Source: Candidatus Solibacter sp. | Lineage (GTDB): Bacteria; Acidobacteriota; Terriglobia; Bryobacterales; Bryobacteraceae | Direction: 5' to 3' | NCBI GenBank assembly: GCA_013822245.1 | Contig: PNKE01000015.1 | Coordinates: 1-64,000 of the forward strand | DNA: 64,000 nucleotides | Shown: positions 1 to 8,181 of the stretch, one piece after another | Position numbering within the stretch: position 1 is the stretch's first letter | Layout: every line of letters starts with the position of its first letter | Program-made: the position numbers and the translations under genes | The notes under the pieces: model-generated | The model's database searches: none | What the model was told of the DNA's origin: nothing | What the model saw: the letters and a program-made list of their open reading frames with translations, nothing else

Positions 1-318
1 CAAGGTGCTGACCGTTGTCACGGTGGAGACAGTGGCGAGGGTGAGGCTTGCCGTGATGGCGTCGAGGAGAACACGCTGGCGGCCGGTACCAGGGTCCTGC
101 GACATCGGGCGCGTGATCGCTTCCAGAATCGCGTAGAGGGCGGCGTTGAGATCGGAGAGGCTGACTTCCTGTGTGCCGTCCGCGCGTACGCTCGCGTGGT
201 TCTCCGATCCCTCCGCACCGTCGGTCAGCTTCACCCGCTGGTAGTGCCGCCCGCTGCCCACCTGGTCGGTGGCGACGGTCGCACCTGCGCCGGGTGAGAT
301 GTCGATGTTGTCGGGCAT
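1..318 (-). CDS. Phage structural protein, partial (C-terminus beyond left edge)
   Basis: The reading frame is open from an ATG at 318 to the window edge (106 codons) and opens with MPDNIDISPGAGATVATDQV. Short phage proteins beginning with a threonine/alanine/glycine-rich segment of this kind are common among virion genes next to the tail and baseplate. It starts one base after the stop of the upstream gene, in the same leftward late operon, so it is very likely a virion or tail-tip protein. The last visible residues are rich in Thr, Val and Ser, as in beta-rich structural domains. The exact role cannot be told from this fragment. Confidence 0.6.
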   Translation of the reverse strand, partial: MPDNIDISPGAGATVATDQVGSGRHYQRVKLTDGAEGSENHASVRADGTQEVSLSDLNAALYAILEAITRPMSQDPGTGRQRVLLDAITASLTLATVSTVTTVSTL

Positions 319-319
319 A

Positions 320-718
320 TCAGTCTTCCTTCACGACCAGCGCACCCGGTGCGAACTGCCCGAAGTCGTCCTGTTCGACGGTCTTCGGCGTAGGGAGGAC
401 ATCCCAGTACAGGAGTGTCCCGTTCGTCTGCGCGTCGAAGATCCCAAACGCGACGGCCTGGAGCCAGGCTGCCGTGGCCGGTCCGAAGGAGATGTAGTTC
501 GTGTTGGCGATCTTTCGGACGTTGCCGGTGTCGGTTGCCGGCGCACCGAACGTGGCGGCCTGGCGTTGATAACCGTTGCCGGCGAGTTCCGTGCCCGATG
601 CGGCGTCGTTGGCGGGTGCCGTGGAGAAGAGGCCCACGTAGGGTGCGACGCCATTGAGCGTCGTCCCGCGCAAGACGTTCAGGACGGCGTCGGTGTGAGA
701 TTGCGATTTGCCGGGCAT
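320..718 (-). CDS. Phage tail-region structural protein
   Basis: A 132-aa protein beginning MPGKSQSHTDAVLNVLRG and ending ALVVKED. The segment NVLRGTTLNG with a following GLFSTAP stretch and a late 'YWDVL' resembles a small family of phage proteins annotated as tail-fibre or tail-appendage proteins, usually encoded after the tape measure gene. No enzymatic motif is visible. It lies in the leftward late operon between the DUF2460-like protein and the truncated gene at the left edge. The placement as a minor tail/host-contact protein is inferred from family resemblance and position. Confidence 0.6.
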   Translation of the reverse strand: MPGKSQSHTDAVLNVLRGTTLNGVAPYVGLFSTAPANDAASGTELAGNGYQRQAATFGAPATDTGNVRKIANTNYISFGPATAAWLQAVAFGIFDAQTNGTLLYWDVLPTPKTVEQDDFGQFAPGALVVKED

Positions 719-721
719 GGT

Positions 722-1123
722 TCAGGCCACCTCGATCAGTTCGATGGAGACATCCGAACGGCCGAGAGAAACCGTCTGATTCCACTCGCCCGCGAAGCGG
801 ACCGTGTACCGGCCCGCAACGGCCTGGCCGGTCGGGTCGTGCGAGAACCTCGGGTTGGTCTCATACGGGTCGTAGAAGTAGAACGGTTCGGTCGAGCCCT
901 TCCGGGCGTCGAAGAAGTTTCGGAGCGTCTGCAGTTGTGCCGTTGGCAGCCGCTTGGCCACACGCCAGCGCTTGCGGCTGTTCGCGGCCTGCGCTGATCG
1001 CTGCGATTCGCCGTTGCGGTACTCGTTGTCGAGGACCGGATACTCGCGCTCGCGCAGGAAGGCGCGCGAGAGACTGAGCGGCAGCACGGTGGCTGGAGCC
1101 GCATTCTGAACGGATCCTGGCAT
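722..1123 (-). CDS. DUF2460/minor-tail-like phage protein
   Basis: I start this 133-aa protein at the ATG at 1123, which overlaps the upstream stop as TGATG; the frame stays open further upstream but that extension is arginine-rich antisense-like sequence. The central part (ARKGSTEPFYFYDPYE, roughly residues 70-85) resembles the core of phage minor-tail proteins of the DUF2460 type, where an aromatic-rich strand follows an 'ARRG' motif. The C-terminus SDVSIELIEVA fits a beta-strand-rich distal tail domain. Its position after the tape measure and murein hydrolase genes agrees with a tail-tip/baseplate role. Confidence 0.6.
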   Translation of the reverse strand: MPGSVQNAAPATVLPLSLSRAFLREREYPVLDNEYRNGESQRSAQAANSRKRWRVAKRLPTAQLQTLRNFFDARKGSTEPFYFYDPYETNPRFSHDPTGQAVAGRYTVRFAGEWNQTVSLGRSDVSIELIEVA

Positions 1124-1569
1124 CAGGCGGTCACCAAGTCCAGGAGGCGTTCGTCCGGAGGCGCGCCGATCTTGCCGGCGACGAAGCGCGCATAGTTGGC
1201 CGGATGGTTGCCATCGGCGGAGGGCGCGTACACGCGAAACATCTCCTCCGCCGTCGGCGGCTTCCCCTGCGTGTAGCGCCCATCGAGATACTGCCCAACG
1301 AGGACGCGCAGGATGCGCCACCCTTCCTCGATCGCTCGCCGGCTCATCTCTTCGCGTGAGGCGCCGGGAAACCGCGCCGACGCCCAGGCAACGAAGTCGA
1401 CGTAACCACGATGGGAGGGATACGCCCTGCCGCGCCCGTCACGCCACTGGCGGATGTTGCCCGGATTCGCGTTCCGCTGGGCAAGCGTAGGGTGCGCGGC
1501 TGTGAGATAGAAACCCTCCATCTCCGCGATCGCGCGGGCGATCTTTTCGATGAGTTCCTGGCGGGTCAT
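1123..1569 (-). CDS. Tail-associated murein hydrolase-like protein (NPGNIR family)
   Basis: This 148-aa protein has an EMEGF segment followed by NANPGNIRQW (about residues 33-42). That is the signature of small phage lysozyme/transglycosylase-like proteins in which an N-terminal catalytic Glu (within EGF) precedes an 'NPGNL/IR' loop, as in the P5-type structural muramidases. The rest (YVDFVAWASARF, KIGAPPDE) matches the same fold. It probably degrades peptidoglycan locally, either for DNA entry or as part of lysis. Its gene sits directly downstream of the tape measure gene and overlaps it by 4 bp, favouring a tail-associated role. Catalysis is inferred. Confidence 0.6.
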   Translation of the reverse strand: MTRQELIEKIARAIAEMEGFYLTAAHPTLAQRNANPGNIRQWRDGRGRAYPSHRGYVDFVAWASARFPGASREEMSRRAIEEGWRILRVLVGQYLDGRYTQGKPPTAEEMFRVYAPSADGNHPANYARFVAGKIGAPPDERLLDLVTA

Positions 1570-4500
1570 GACACGATCAATCCCGGACTGAGTTGCAGTC
1601 CCGTCATCTCGCGTCGGCCGGCATTCTGCTTGGTGGCGGTCATCGCCGCCGACTGCACCGCGCGCGGGTTCTCGACCACCACGCGTACGGTCTCCTTTTC
1701 GAAGAACTCCTTGGCGCCCGGCACGGTGATGTTGATCACCGTTGGACCGGCCGCGGATGCTGCGCCGCCACCGATGCGGTCAAACGTGAGGCCGCCTGTG
1801 CTTTGCTGGAACAGGCTGCCGCCTTGCTGGAGCAGCGACGCCGGGCGCATGGTGGCCGGAAGACCAGAGGTGCCTTGGCCGGTGGAGATGGCATACAGTT
1901 CCACCAGGTCGCGGATTTGTTGGCTGCGGATGGCCATGTCGAGATTGCCGCCGAAGCCCTGCTTGGCGATATCCACGATTTGCCTCAGCACGCCCTTGTC
2001 GCTGATGTCCACACCGTACGTCGCCTTGATCTTCGCCCGCGCCTTCTCCTGCGCGCCTTTGATGAACAGGCGGACGATCCCGGCAGCGAACCCGATTCCC
2101 GCACCGATCGCCGCACCCAACGGCCCGCCGAACTTCGCGCCGATCAGCGCGCCGCCCGCGGTGGTCTCTCCGACGCCAAGCCACCCGCCGCGCCGCAGAC
2201 CGTCCATCGCGAGCATCGCACCGCCCGCCAGCATCGCGCCGCCCTTCATGCCGCCAACACCTCGCGCGCCGGAGAGCTTCGTCATGTTGCCCAACTCATC
2301 CATGCGCCAGCGTTCCGGGCGGAACCCGATGTTGCCGAGGTTCGTCAGCCAGTCCTTGTACCCTGAGGCCATCGCGCCCCAGCCACCGAAGCGGCCGCCA
2401 GCACCGGACGCGCCCGCAGCACCGCCGCTCGGGATGAACGGGGGCGTGCCCCATCCGCCCGCCGAGCCAACAGGTATCGAGCCTCCACCACCACCGAACA
2501 CCGGGACCGCGCCGACGCCCAGCATCCCGCCGATGCCGCCCAGCACTCCACCGCCGCCCGATCCTCCGGACGCGAAGGACACCTTCTGGCCGGTGAACAA
2601 CTGCATCAGCATCGCCGCGACTCGGGAGGTGACAACATCCTTGATTGCGGTGAGCAGCGCCGTCTTCAGCGAATTGCCGACGGCGGACCAGATTGACTGC
2701 GACTTGGTGAGCAGCGCGTCGAAAACGCCTTCGGCCTGCCGCTTAAAAGTGTCAAACAGTTGCCGATTATGGTCACGCACCATAGCCGCCGTGCGGTTCG
2801 CGGCGTTCTGACGCGCAGCATCGACTGCGGCATCGGTGGCTTCCTGGTTCACCTGCTGGATCTCATCACGCTGCTGAGTGAGTTCCGCGGTGCGAGCCTT
2901 GATCTCGTCGGCCCGATAGCCAAGGCGGTTCATGTTCGCCTCTTCCTCCAGCACCATCCGGGAGGTCTCAAGGTCGAACAGGCGCATCTTCACTTCGTGG
3001 ACGCGCGTCAGGTAGTCCACCTCGATCTGCGCCTTCTGCTGCTCCACCCAGATCTTCTGCTTGAGCGTCTGGGCGTCAGCGGCCTCGACGACCCGCAACC
3101 GGGCATCCCTGTCGATGCCGGCGCGCTGTTCTTCCGCGCCCAGCATGCGCGCACTCTGGTCGAGGTTGCGCCGCGCAATGTCCTCGTTGTACTGCAGGCG
3201 GCGCTGATACGCTTCTGCCTCGAATTCCATGCGCCTGCGGGCGGCTTCCTCCTCGCCCTTCAGATACTCGGCCAACTGCTCGCGGTTGTCCTTTTGGAAC
3301 TTCTCCTTGAACGCCGACCAACGGTTCCCCAGTTCGTCGAGCACGTTCTGCCATGCCTGGCGGGTCAGGTTGATGCGCTGGGAGACGCCCTTGTCGTCCG
3401 TGAACGTGGTCCACTTCTCGATGCGGGCGTTCATCTCGGCGATCTCTCGGGCAAACCCGGGCTGCCCCTTGGCGCCGGCTTCGATCGCCGCCTGGTGGGA
3501 CTCCCGCTCCACCTCTGCCTGCCGCTTCCGAATCTCAGCAGCGCGCTTCAGCGTTTCAATGTCCGGTTCGTTGCCGGTCTTGATGGTGATCTTCGGGCCG
3601 CCAAACTCGAACGGCTGCTCACCGGGCAGCAGACGCTTGCCGGTCACCAGCTCCCGGATCTGGTCGTCGGTCATGCCCTGTTTGCGCAGAGCATCGACGT
3701 TGGTCTTACCGCTAAAGAGATCGTCGCGGAGGGCCTGCCGCTGCATGTCGTCAAAGCGGGCCTGTAGCTGCGCCTGGGTGTCCTTCCACTGCGAGTAGAT
3801 GGCAAACCCTGCGCCCACCACCCCGACTGCAAGCAGAGCGTAGGGATTCAGGCTGGCCAGATTCAGCGCGGCGATAGACTTCGCTAGCGCCATGATCTTG
3901 TCGGCAAGCGCGTAAGAGGCCAGGACGCCGGCCACCCACAGCGCAACCTCCCCGAACTTGGTGAGCAGGTCTGTGTTCTCTTTGAGCCAACCGACCAAGC
4001 CGCGCAGGTTGCCGACAAGTCCCTTGAGGTCATCCTGGAACTTGGCCCCGATGTCCTCCCGCAGGTTGTTGAATTCGCGCCGGAGTGCGCCGAGCTGGCC
4101 CTCTACCGTCTGCGACGCGGCCGCATGGGCGCCCTGGATCTTGGCCCCTTCCCGCATCACAGCGTTGTAGCGAAGCTGCTTTTCTTCGGTCTCGGTGAGC
4201 GAACGGCCCAATTGAAGCTGGGCGATCTGGGCATCCTTCTGGAAGTCGACGAACAGCCCCAACGTGCGCAATCCACGCGAGGCACCCGACTCAATGGCGA
4301 GGACGATGGCATCCATCGCCTCGCCCGCCGACACGTTTTGCACAGCCGCCGCGTCTTTGGCCAGCTTGGCCAGACCTTGGGCCTTGCCCAAGTCCATGTC
4401 TGCAACGATCAGTCGCTGAACGGCGTGCGCTGCCTCGGTGAACTCGAAGCCGATCTCTTCGATAGCCGCAACTTGCCTCGTTGCCGCCGCCGCTCCCACG

Positions 4501-4808
4501 CCGTGCGCGGTGGCCAGCGCCTTGAGGGATGCCTCGGCCTTGGCGTTCTCTGCTGCCATCATGACGGAGCCGACAGTAAACTCCTTCGCCCAGGCAATCG
4601 CACTCTGGATGGCGTCGGCGAACAGGTTTCCCGCTGTCGCGCCCTTCACCATCGCGGCCGTCATCCCGTCAATTCCCTGCGCCGCGCCCTTGGCGCTCTT
4701 GGCCGCGGCGGACTCCATGCTCGACAGACTCGCGTTGACGCTCTTGATAGACGCATTGGCCCTGTTCGTGTCGACTTCGACGACGAGTTCGAGCTTGTTA
4801 TCGGCCAT
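1566..4808 (-). CDS. Phage tail tape measure protein
   Basis: A 1080-aa protein, the longest in the late operon, placed directly after the G/GT tail chaperones as expected for a tape measure (lambda H equivalent). It opens with an Ala/Lys-rich helical segment and has hydrophobic stretches at about residues 285-340 (a GEVALWVAGVLASYAL segment and a LNPYALLAVGVVGAGFAIY segment). Long charged coiled coils follow at about 430-670, then a glycine-rich segment at about 750-830 and a second Ala/Gly-rich hydrophobic region near 890-920. It sets tail length and helps DNA pass into the cell. Length alone predicts a tail well over 100 nm, by the usual proportionality. Confidence 0.9.
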   Translation of the reverse strand: MADNKLELVVEVDTNRANASIKSVNASLSSMESAAAKSAKGAAQGIDGMTAAMVKGATAGNLFADAIQSAIAWAKEFTVGSVMMAAENAKAEASLKALATAHGVGAAAATRQVAAIEEIGFEFTEAAHAVQRLIVADMDLGKAQGLAKLAKDAAAVQNVSAGEAMDAIVLAIESGASRGLRTLGLFVDFQKDAQIAQLQLGRSLTETEEKQLRYNAVMREGAKIQGAHAAASQTVEGQLGALRREFNNLREDIGAKFQDDLKGLVGNLRGLVGWLKENTDLLTKFGEVALWVAGVLASYALADKIMALAKSIAALNLASLNPYALLAVGVVGAGFAIYSQWKDTQAQLQARFDDMQRQALRDDLFSGKTNVDALRKQGMTDDQIRELVTGKRLLPGEQPFEFGGPKITIKTGNEPDIETLKRAAEIRKRQAEVERESHQAAIEAGAKGQPGFAREIAEMNARIEKWTTFTDDKGVSQRINLTRQAWQNVLDELGNRWSAFKEKFQKDNREQLAEYLKGEEEAARRRMEFEAEAYQRRLQYNEDIARRNLDQSARMLGAEEQRAGIDRDARLRVVEAADAQTLKQKIWVEQQKAQIEVDYLTRVHEVKMRLFDLETSRMVLEEEANMNRLGYRADEIKARTAELTQQRDEIQQVNQEATDAAVDAARQNAANRTAAMVRDHNRQLFDTFKRQAEGVFDALLTKSQSIWSAVGNSLKTALLTAIKDVVTSRVAAMLMQLFTGQKVSFASGGSGGGGVLGGIGGMLGVGAVPVFGGGGGSIPVGSAGGWGTPPFIPSGGAAGASGAGGRFGGWGAMASGYKDWLTNLGNIGFRPERWRMDELGNMTKLSGARGVGGMKGGAMLAGGAMLAMDGLRRGGWLGVGETTAGGALIGAKFGGPLGAAIGAGIGFAAGIVRLFIKGAQEKARAKIKATYGVDISDKGVLRQIVDIAKQGFGGNLDMAIRSQQIRDLVELYAISTGQGTSGLPATMRPASLLQQGGSLFQQSTGGLTFDRIGGGAASAAGPTVINITVPGAKEFFEKETVRVVVENPRAVQSAAMTATKQNAGRREMTGLQLSPGLIVS

Positions 4809-5130
4809 GCGGGTTCATCTGCTCACGGTCCAGCCGGTCTCGTTCCTCTTCCAGCACCACCAACGCCCGAAACTCATCCGCCCGGATATCATCGAGGCCG
4901 ATCGGGATGCCCAGCTTCAAGGCGGTCCGGATATCGATGGCCTGTCGTAACAGCAGTCCGGCTTCGGAAGACTGTGCCGCATCCAACCTGTCGAGCGGGC
5001 AGCGGTCACAGCGGCCACCGTCGTCAGGTGCGTCCGGGCACAGGCCGGGGTCGCACAGTTCCTCGCGGCGCAGTGCCCAGTGAATCAGGAACCGCAGGGA
5101 GGGCTGCTCGGGCCACTCCCCGGCTGTCAG
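4798..5130 (-). CDS. GT-type tail assembly chaperone extension (made by -1 frameshift)
   Basis: This frame runs open for 111 codons from exactly the -1 slippage point at the end of the G-like gene to a TGA at 4798, overlapping the tape measure start by 11 bp. It has no ATG or GTG near its 5' end and no good ribosome binding site (only CTG and an internal TTG at 4986). So it is best read as the T domain fused to the G-like protein, giving a product of about 316 aa. The N-terminal half contains a cysteine set spaced C-x4-C-x10-C-x2-C (CDPGLC...CDRC), which could bind zinc. The C-terminal half is a charged helix (LEEERDRLDREQM). By analogy with lambda gpGT, it would recruit tail tube protein to the tape measure. 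Confidence 0.75.
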   Translation of the reverse strand: MTAGEWPEQPSLRFLIHWALRREELCDPGLCPDAPDDGGRCDRCPLDRLDAAQSSEAGLLLRQAIDIRTALKLGIPIGLDDIRADEFRALVVLEEERDRLDREQMNPHGR

Positions 5131-5747
5131 TTTGGGTCGACAGTCTCCTGGAACGCGGCGTCGAGGGCATCAATCGCTGCTTTCACCGCCACGGCCTGGT
5201 GAATGACCGGGACCTCGCCCGCGTATCCTTCCGCCGCCTGGGCCAACCGCTTGTAGAGCGAGGCTGCCGGCGCCAGGTTGATGATCAACTCCTGACGGTT
5301 GTACGGAAGATCCAGCACGCGGGCGAAGCCGCGCCGGTACTCGAACACATCCTTCGCCGACGGCATCTTCAGCAGATGCGTCACCGCGCCGCCGAGAACC
5401 CGGAGCGTCACCCGGAATGCGTCGCCTGCCTGGACGACATCATCCACCTCGGCGTGGCTGAGTTGCTCGATGACCCGGCTCGCTTCGAAGGCGTCCACGT
5501 CGGGTGCGTTCTCCTCGGGCACACGGATCTTCGCCAGTAGTGCGGCGTCGGCATCCTCGGAGTTCGGGATACTCGTTTCGGAGACGCCTCGCCCCAACTG
5601 TTTCACGATGACCTTGCGCTTCCGCTGGCGTTCGATCCATTCCTCGTCGCTGGGGAAGCGGACGCGAACGGCTTTCAAGCCGGCTGGCGCCCGCAGCTGA
5701 AGCGCAATCTGGCGGGCCGCGTCAAAGACAACAGGAGTCGTTTCCAT
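5127..5747 (-). CDS. G-type tail assembly chaperone
   Basis: A 206-aa protein starting at the ATG at 5747, preceded by AAAGGA at a good distance; the frame extends upstream but into non-protein-like sequence. It lies between the tail tube gene and the tape measure gene, the conserved place of the tail assembly chaperone (lambda gpG). The sequence is mostly helical and acidic (EDADAALLAKIRVPEENAPD). The final three codons form a slippery heptamer just before the TGA stop, so a fraction of ribosomes should make the longer GT fusion. The chaperone keeps the tape measure soluble until the tube polymerises. Function is from position and the frameshift, not from sequence identity. Confidence 0.75.
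   Translation of the reverse strand: METTPVVFDAARQIALQLRAPAGLKAVRVRFPSDEEWIERQRKRKVIVKQLGRGVSETSIPNSEDADAALLAKIRVPEENAPDVDAFEASRVIEQLSHAEVDDVVQAGDAFRVTLRVLGGAVTHLLKMPSAKDVFEYRRGFARVLDLPYNRQELIINLAPAASLYKRLAQAAEGYAGEVPVIHQAVAVKAAIDALDAAFQETVDPN
5130..5136 (-). promoter_or_regulatory. Programmed -1 frameshift site (C CCA AAC)
   Basis: Read on the minus strand, the zero frame of the G-like gene ends GAC CCA AAC TGA. This gives the heptamer CCCAAAC in exactly the X XXY YYZ phase required for tandem -1 slippage, one codon before the stop. After slippage the ribosome reads CCC AAA CTG and continues for 110 codons. Position and organisation match the G/GT site of lambda (GGGAAAG). A short GC stem (CGGG...CCCG) follows about 7 bases downstream and may act as a weak stimulator. 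Confidence 0.75.
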
Positions 5748-5758
5748 CAGAGTCCTTT

Positions 5759-6799
5759 CTACTGGCAGATGCTGTCGACGCCGCACTTCGCGACGGCGGA
5801 GATGATGCCGTTGGTGGAGTCGTACATCGGAAGGCACTCGACGGCCACCGTGACGATGCCGTCCGTCTCACCGACCTCGGCGGTCGCGAAGGACACCTTC
5901 TCCCAGGTGATCTGCAGAGAGTTGTTCGCGTCGTAGGTGAGGGTGATAACCGCCGTGCCCGTCGCTTGGCTCTTGAGCTTCGTCAACTCAGTCGAGCCGT
6001 TTTCAAATCGGGCAGTAAAGCGCAGCGTGCCCTGCCGCTTGCCGAACTCGAGGCGGCCGCGGATGGCGCCGCTCGTGGCATCGCCCGGCGTCTGGAAGCC
6101 CGAACCGGGAAAGAACCCAGCATCCATGAGGATGTTGTTCTTCCAACTGGTCTCCAGCGAAACGATGTTCTTGTTGGAGACGTAGTTGACGCCGTTGATT
6201 GCCAGCGCGAGTGAGGCAGACGGCAGCAGCTTCTCGAGTGTTGCCGCCGGCACAACGATGCCGGAAGGCTCGGTCAGCTTGCCCGAGCCGACGAATTCGA
6301 TGTTGATCTTCGAGTTGGCGCGACCGGGCCCGCTGCCGATGGAGATGGTCCAGCCCTCAATGGCACACCCGACCGCCAAGCGATCCAAAACTATCCCCGC
6401 GCCCGGGCGGATCTGTTCGACGAAGGAGAAGTACGGCAACTCGGCCGCATCGCCATTGGCCGGAAACAGCGGCGTGCATGTGTAGGTGAAGTTCGGGTTG
6501 GTGCCCGACTTCACTACCTTGCCGAGCGAGAACGCCATGGCCCAAGCCGCGATCTCCGCGCTCAGGTACTTCTCGATGGTGCTGCCTGCATCCCAGGACG
6601 TCTGGAAGGATTGCGTTGGGAACTCATGGCCCTTGCCGAACTCGTCGGCATCGTTTTCCGTGTTGAGCTTCGGATTGGCCAGGGCGGCATTGAGCTTGCG
6701 CAGTTGCCACATCTGCACCGCCGAGTTCGCCGTGGCGATGTCGGTCTGCTTCTGCTTGCCGAAACAGATCAGGACTTCTTGCAGCCTACTCGTCGACAT
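5759..6799 (-). CDS. Phage major tail tube protein
   Basis: A 346-aa beta-rich protein (MSTSRLQEVLICFGKQKQT...) lying just upstream of the tail chaperones, where siphophages encode the tail tube (lambda V equivalent). The middle section carries a KINIEFVGSGK strand and a long region alternating strands and turns, typical of Ig-like or tube-fold proteins of roughly this length. It would polymerise around the tape measure to form the conduit of the tail. Its start overlaps the stop of the preceding 54-aa gene by 14 bp, so the two are probably translationally coupled. Confidence 0.75.
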   Translation of the reverse strand: MSTSRLQEVLICFGKQKQTDIATANSAVQMWQLRKLNAALANPKLNTENDADEFGKGHEFPTQSFQTSWDAGSTIEKYLSAEIAAWAMAFSLGKVVKSGTNPNFTYTCTPLFPANGDAAELPYFSFVEQIRPGAGIVLDRLAVGCAIEGWTISIGSGPGRANSKINIEFVGSGKLTEPSGIVVPAATLEKLLPSASLALAINGVNYVSNKNIVSLETSWKNNILMDAGFFPGSGFQTPGDATSGAIRGRLEFGKRQGTLRFTARFENGSTELTKLKSQATGTAVITLTYDANNSLQITWEKVSFATAEVGETDGIVTVAVECLPMYDSTNGIISAVAKCGVDSICQ

Positions 6800-6950
6800 C
6801 GGGTTTCACCTCTTCTTTCGGGTTCGGCGGCGTGCACTGGCTCCAGCCCGAGTTCATGAGCGGCAAAAGCGCAGCTGGCGTCGCCTCCACTTCCTTCGGC
6901 TCGCCCTGCCCAAATGGCGGGCACAGCCAGACCGTGTTTGCGTTATTCAT
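6786..6950 (-). CDS. Small conserved-looking phage tail protein (54 aa)
   Basis: This short gene begins MNNANTVWLCPPFGQGEPK at an ATG at 6950, overlaps the upstream gene stop by 8 bp (ATGAATAA), and overlaps the tail tube start by 14 bp. The double overlap argues that it is translated. The WLCPP and GWSQCTPPNP motifs give two cysteines and aromatic residues in a very short chain. Small proteins with a similar 'value at a position near the tail tube gene' pattern occur in other phages, but I do not recognise a named family. It may be a minor tail or head-tail completion component. Confidence 0.6.
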   Translation of the reverse strand: MNNANTVWLCPPFGQGEPKEVEATPAALLPLMNSGWSQCTPPNPKEEVKPDVDE

Positions 6951-7416
6951 CGCCAATCTCCGTGAAGGACATGTTCACCTCGAAGTAGTCCAGTCCCTCC
7001 GCGTCCGTGGCGCGTTGGATGGACGGCACGTCCATCGGGTAGCAGGAGGGGTGAAAGGTAGCGTTGATCATGGGCACGCCAGCCGAGACCGGCACGCCCT
7101 TGGTAATCAGCCGGAACAGCCGGTAATAAGCAGTGGGCGGGTCGCCGTCGAAAGTTTCCCGCGCGCGCAAGAACAGCGACACCTGGTGTTTCCATACGTC
7201 GCTCCCGCCGAAGTTGCCAGGTGCGGTCCCCTGCCACGCGGCCATGATCGCGGGCGCAGGCATCTGGTGAATGGCGAATGCCAGGCTCGCTTTCTTTGGG
7301 TACTGATCGTGATAGGCGTAGATTCGGTCGGGGTCGCCGCCCATCTCCATAACCAGATCTGGAATGTCGCGGAGCAAGCTGACCAGGTTGTTCACGAGTT
7401 CGGATGTGTCGATCAT
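6943..7416 (-). CDS. Tail terminator/completion-type protein
   Basis: A 157-aa protein beginning MIDTSELVNNLVSLLRDIPDL. It sits between the head-tail connector genes and the tail tube gene, in the slot of the tail terminator (lambda U/Z). The sequence has the mixed pattern of that fold: an N-terminal helix, then strands such as KHQVSLFLRARETF, and a late LDYFEVNMSFTEIGDE. It would cap the growing tail tube and join it to the head. The assignment rests on gene order and general resemblance to minor-tail/terminator proteins. Start and stop overlap both neighbours by a few bases. Confidence 0.55.
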   Translation of the reverse strand: MIDTSELVNNLVSLLRDIPDLVMEMGGDPDRIYAYHDQYPKKASLAFAIHQMPAPAIMAAWQGTAPGNFGGSDVWKHQVSLFLRARETFDGDPPTAYYRLFRLITKGVPVSAGVPMINATFHPSCYPMDVPSIQRATDAEGLDYFEVNMSFTEIGDE

Positions 7417-7868
7417 CGCTGCTTCCCGCCCAAGTTCGTCTCCAATAACAGGCGCTTCTTCATCGCATCAAAGACCCGCCGCGTTGCCTCCACCACGGCA
7501 GCTTTGTTTTTCGGCGAGTAGACCAGCCATCCCTGAATCTTCTGGTTCGCCCAGGCCTTGATCCGGTCCTTGCGGGTCGATAACGCCGCCTTTGCCCGGT
7601 TCTCACTCACCGTGCGAACCGCCAGGTTGCGGAGCATGTCACCGGTGAAGCTCAGGTTGCGCCGGTTGCCGAGCCCGAGCTTGGTCTTCCGAATGGCATA
7701 CCGCTTCGACAGCGGCTTCGCCGGCGAGTCCTCGGGGCCAAGAGCGGCCGAAAGCCGGTTCTTCACCGCACCGACGCCGACGTTGCCGATCTTGAACATT
7801 TGGCTTTGCCGGAAGTTCAGCAGGTCCAATCGGAGTTGCTTTTTCTGCCAGACGCGGACGGACGGCAT
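7413..7868 (-). CDS. Phage neck/tail completion protein
   Basis: I start this 151-aa basic protein at the ATG at 7868 (MPSVRVWQKKQLRLDLLNFRQ); the open frame continues upstream into low-quality sequence antisense to the connector gene. It is rich in Lys and Arg and has GFL-poor helical segments ending KKRLLLETNLGGKQR. Its position between the FII-like connector and the terminator matches the lambda Z or HK97 gp10 slot. That group completes the tail top and helps join heads to tails. No catalytic motif is seen; the call rests on synteny. Confidence 0.55.
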   Translation of the reverse strand: MPSVRVWQKKQLRLDLLNFRQSQMFKIGNVGVGAVKNRLSAALGPEDSPAKPLSKRYAIRKTKLGLGNRRNLSFTGDMLRNLAVRTVSENRAKAALSTRKDRIKAWANQKIQGWLVYSPKNKAAVVEATRRVFDAMKKRLLLETNLGGKQR

Positions 7869-7875
7869 GGTGACC

Positions 7876-8178
7876 TCAGTTCTGCCGTAGTCGGAGCAAG
7901 ACGCCACCGCCGCCATCCGCCTCAATGTCGAACACCTTATAGGAGAGGCCGTCGATGGTAACTTCGTCACCACGTTCCGGCGGCCGCGGCAGATTCCTAA
8001 GTCGCAGGAACAGCAATGCATATACGCCTGGCGTTGAATCCTCGGTTTCCCTGGCGGTCTCAACAATAGCCTGAATCGCGATGGCCTCTCCGGTCGAGGG
8101 CAAATACTCCACCTCCCTGCCGAACGCACCGAGCACGCTGGTGTTCAGCCCGCTCAACAGGGAGGTCCAGTCGGCCAT
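7876..8178 (-). CDS. Head-tail connector (FII-like)
   Basis: A 100-aa protein whose second half, RGDEVTIDGLSYKVFDIEADGGGGVLLRLRQ, has the layout of head-tail joining proteins of the lambda gpFII type: a 'GD.v...G..y.V..i..d..g...l.l' beta pattern. It is encoded right after the major capsid gene, as in lambda. It would attach to the portal/gpW neck to receive the finished tail. There is no signal peptide or membrane segment. Confidence 0.65.
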   Translation of the reverse strand: MADWTSLLSGLNTSVLGAFGREVEYLPSTGEAIAIQAIVETARETEDSTPGVYALLFLRLRNLPRPPERGDEVTIDGLSYKVFDIEADGGGGVLLRLRQN

Positions 8179-8181
8179 GGC

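Noticed and set aside
1411-2811. 466-codon plus-strand open frame
   Set aside because: Antisense of the tape measure gene; Pro/Ala/Ser-rich and lacking any domain.
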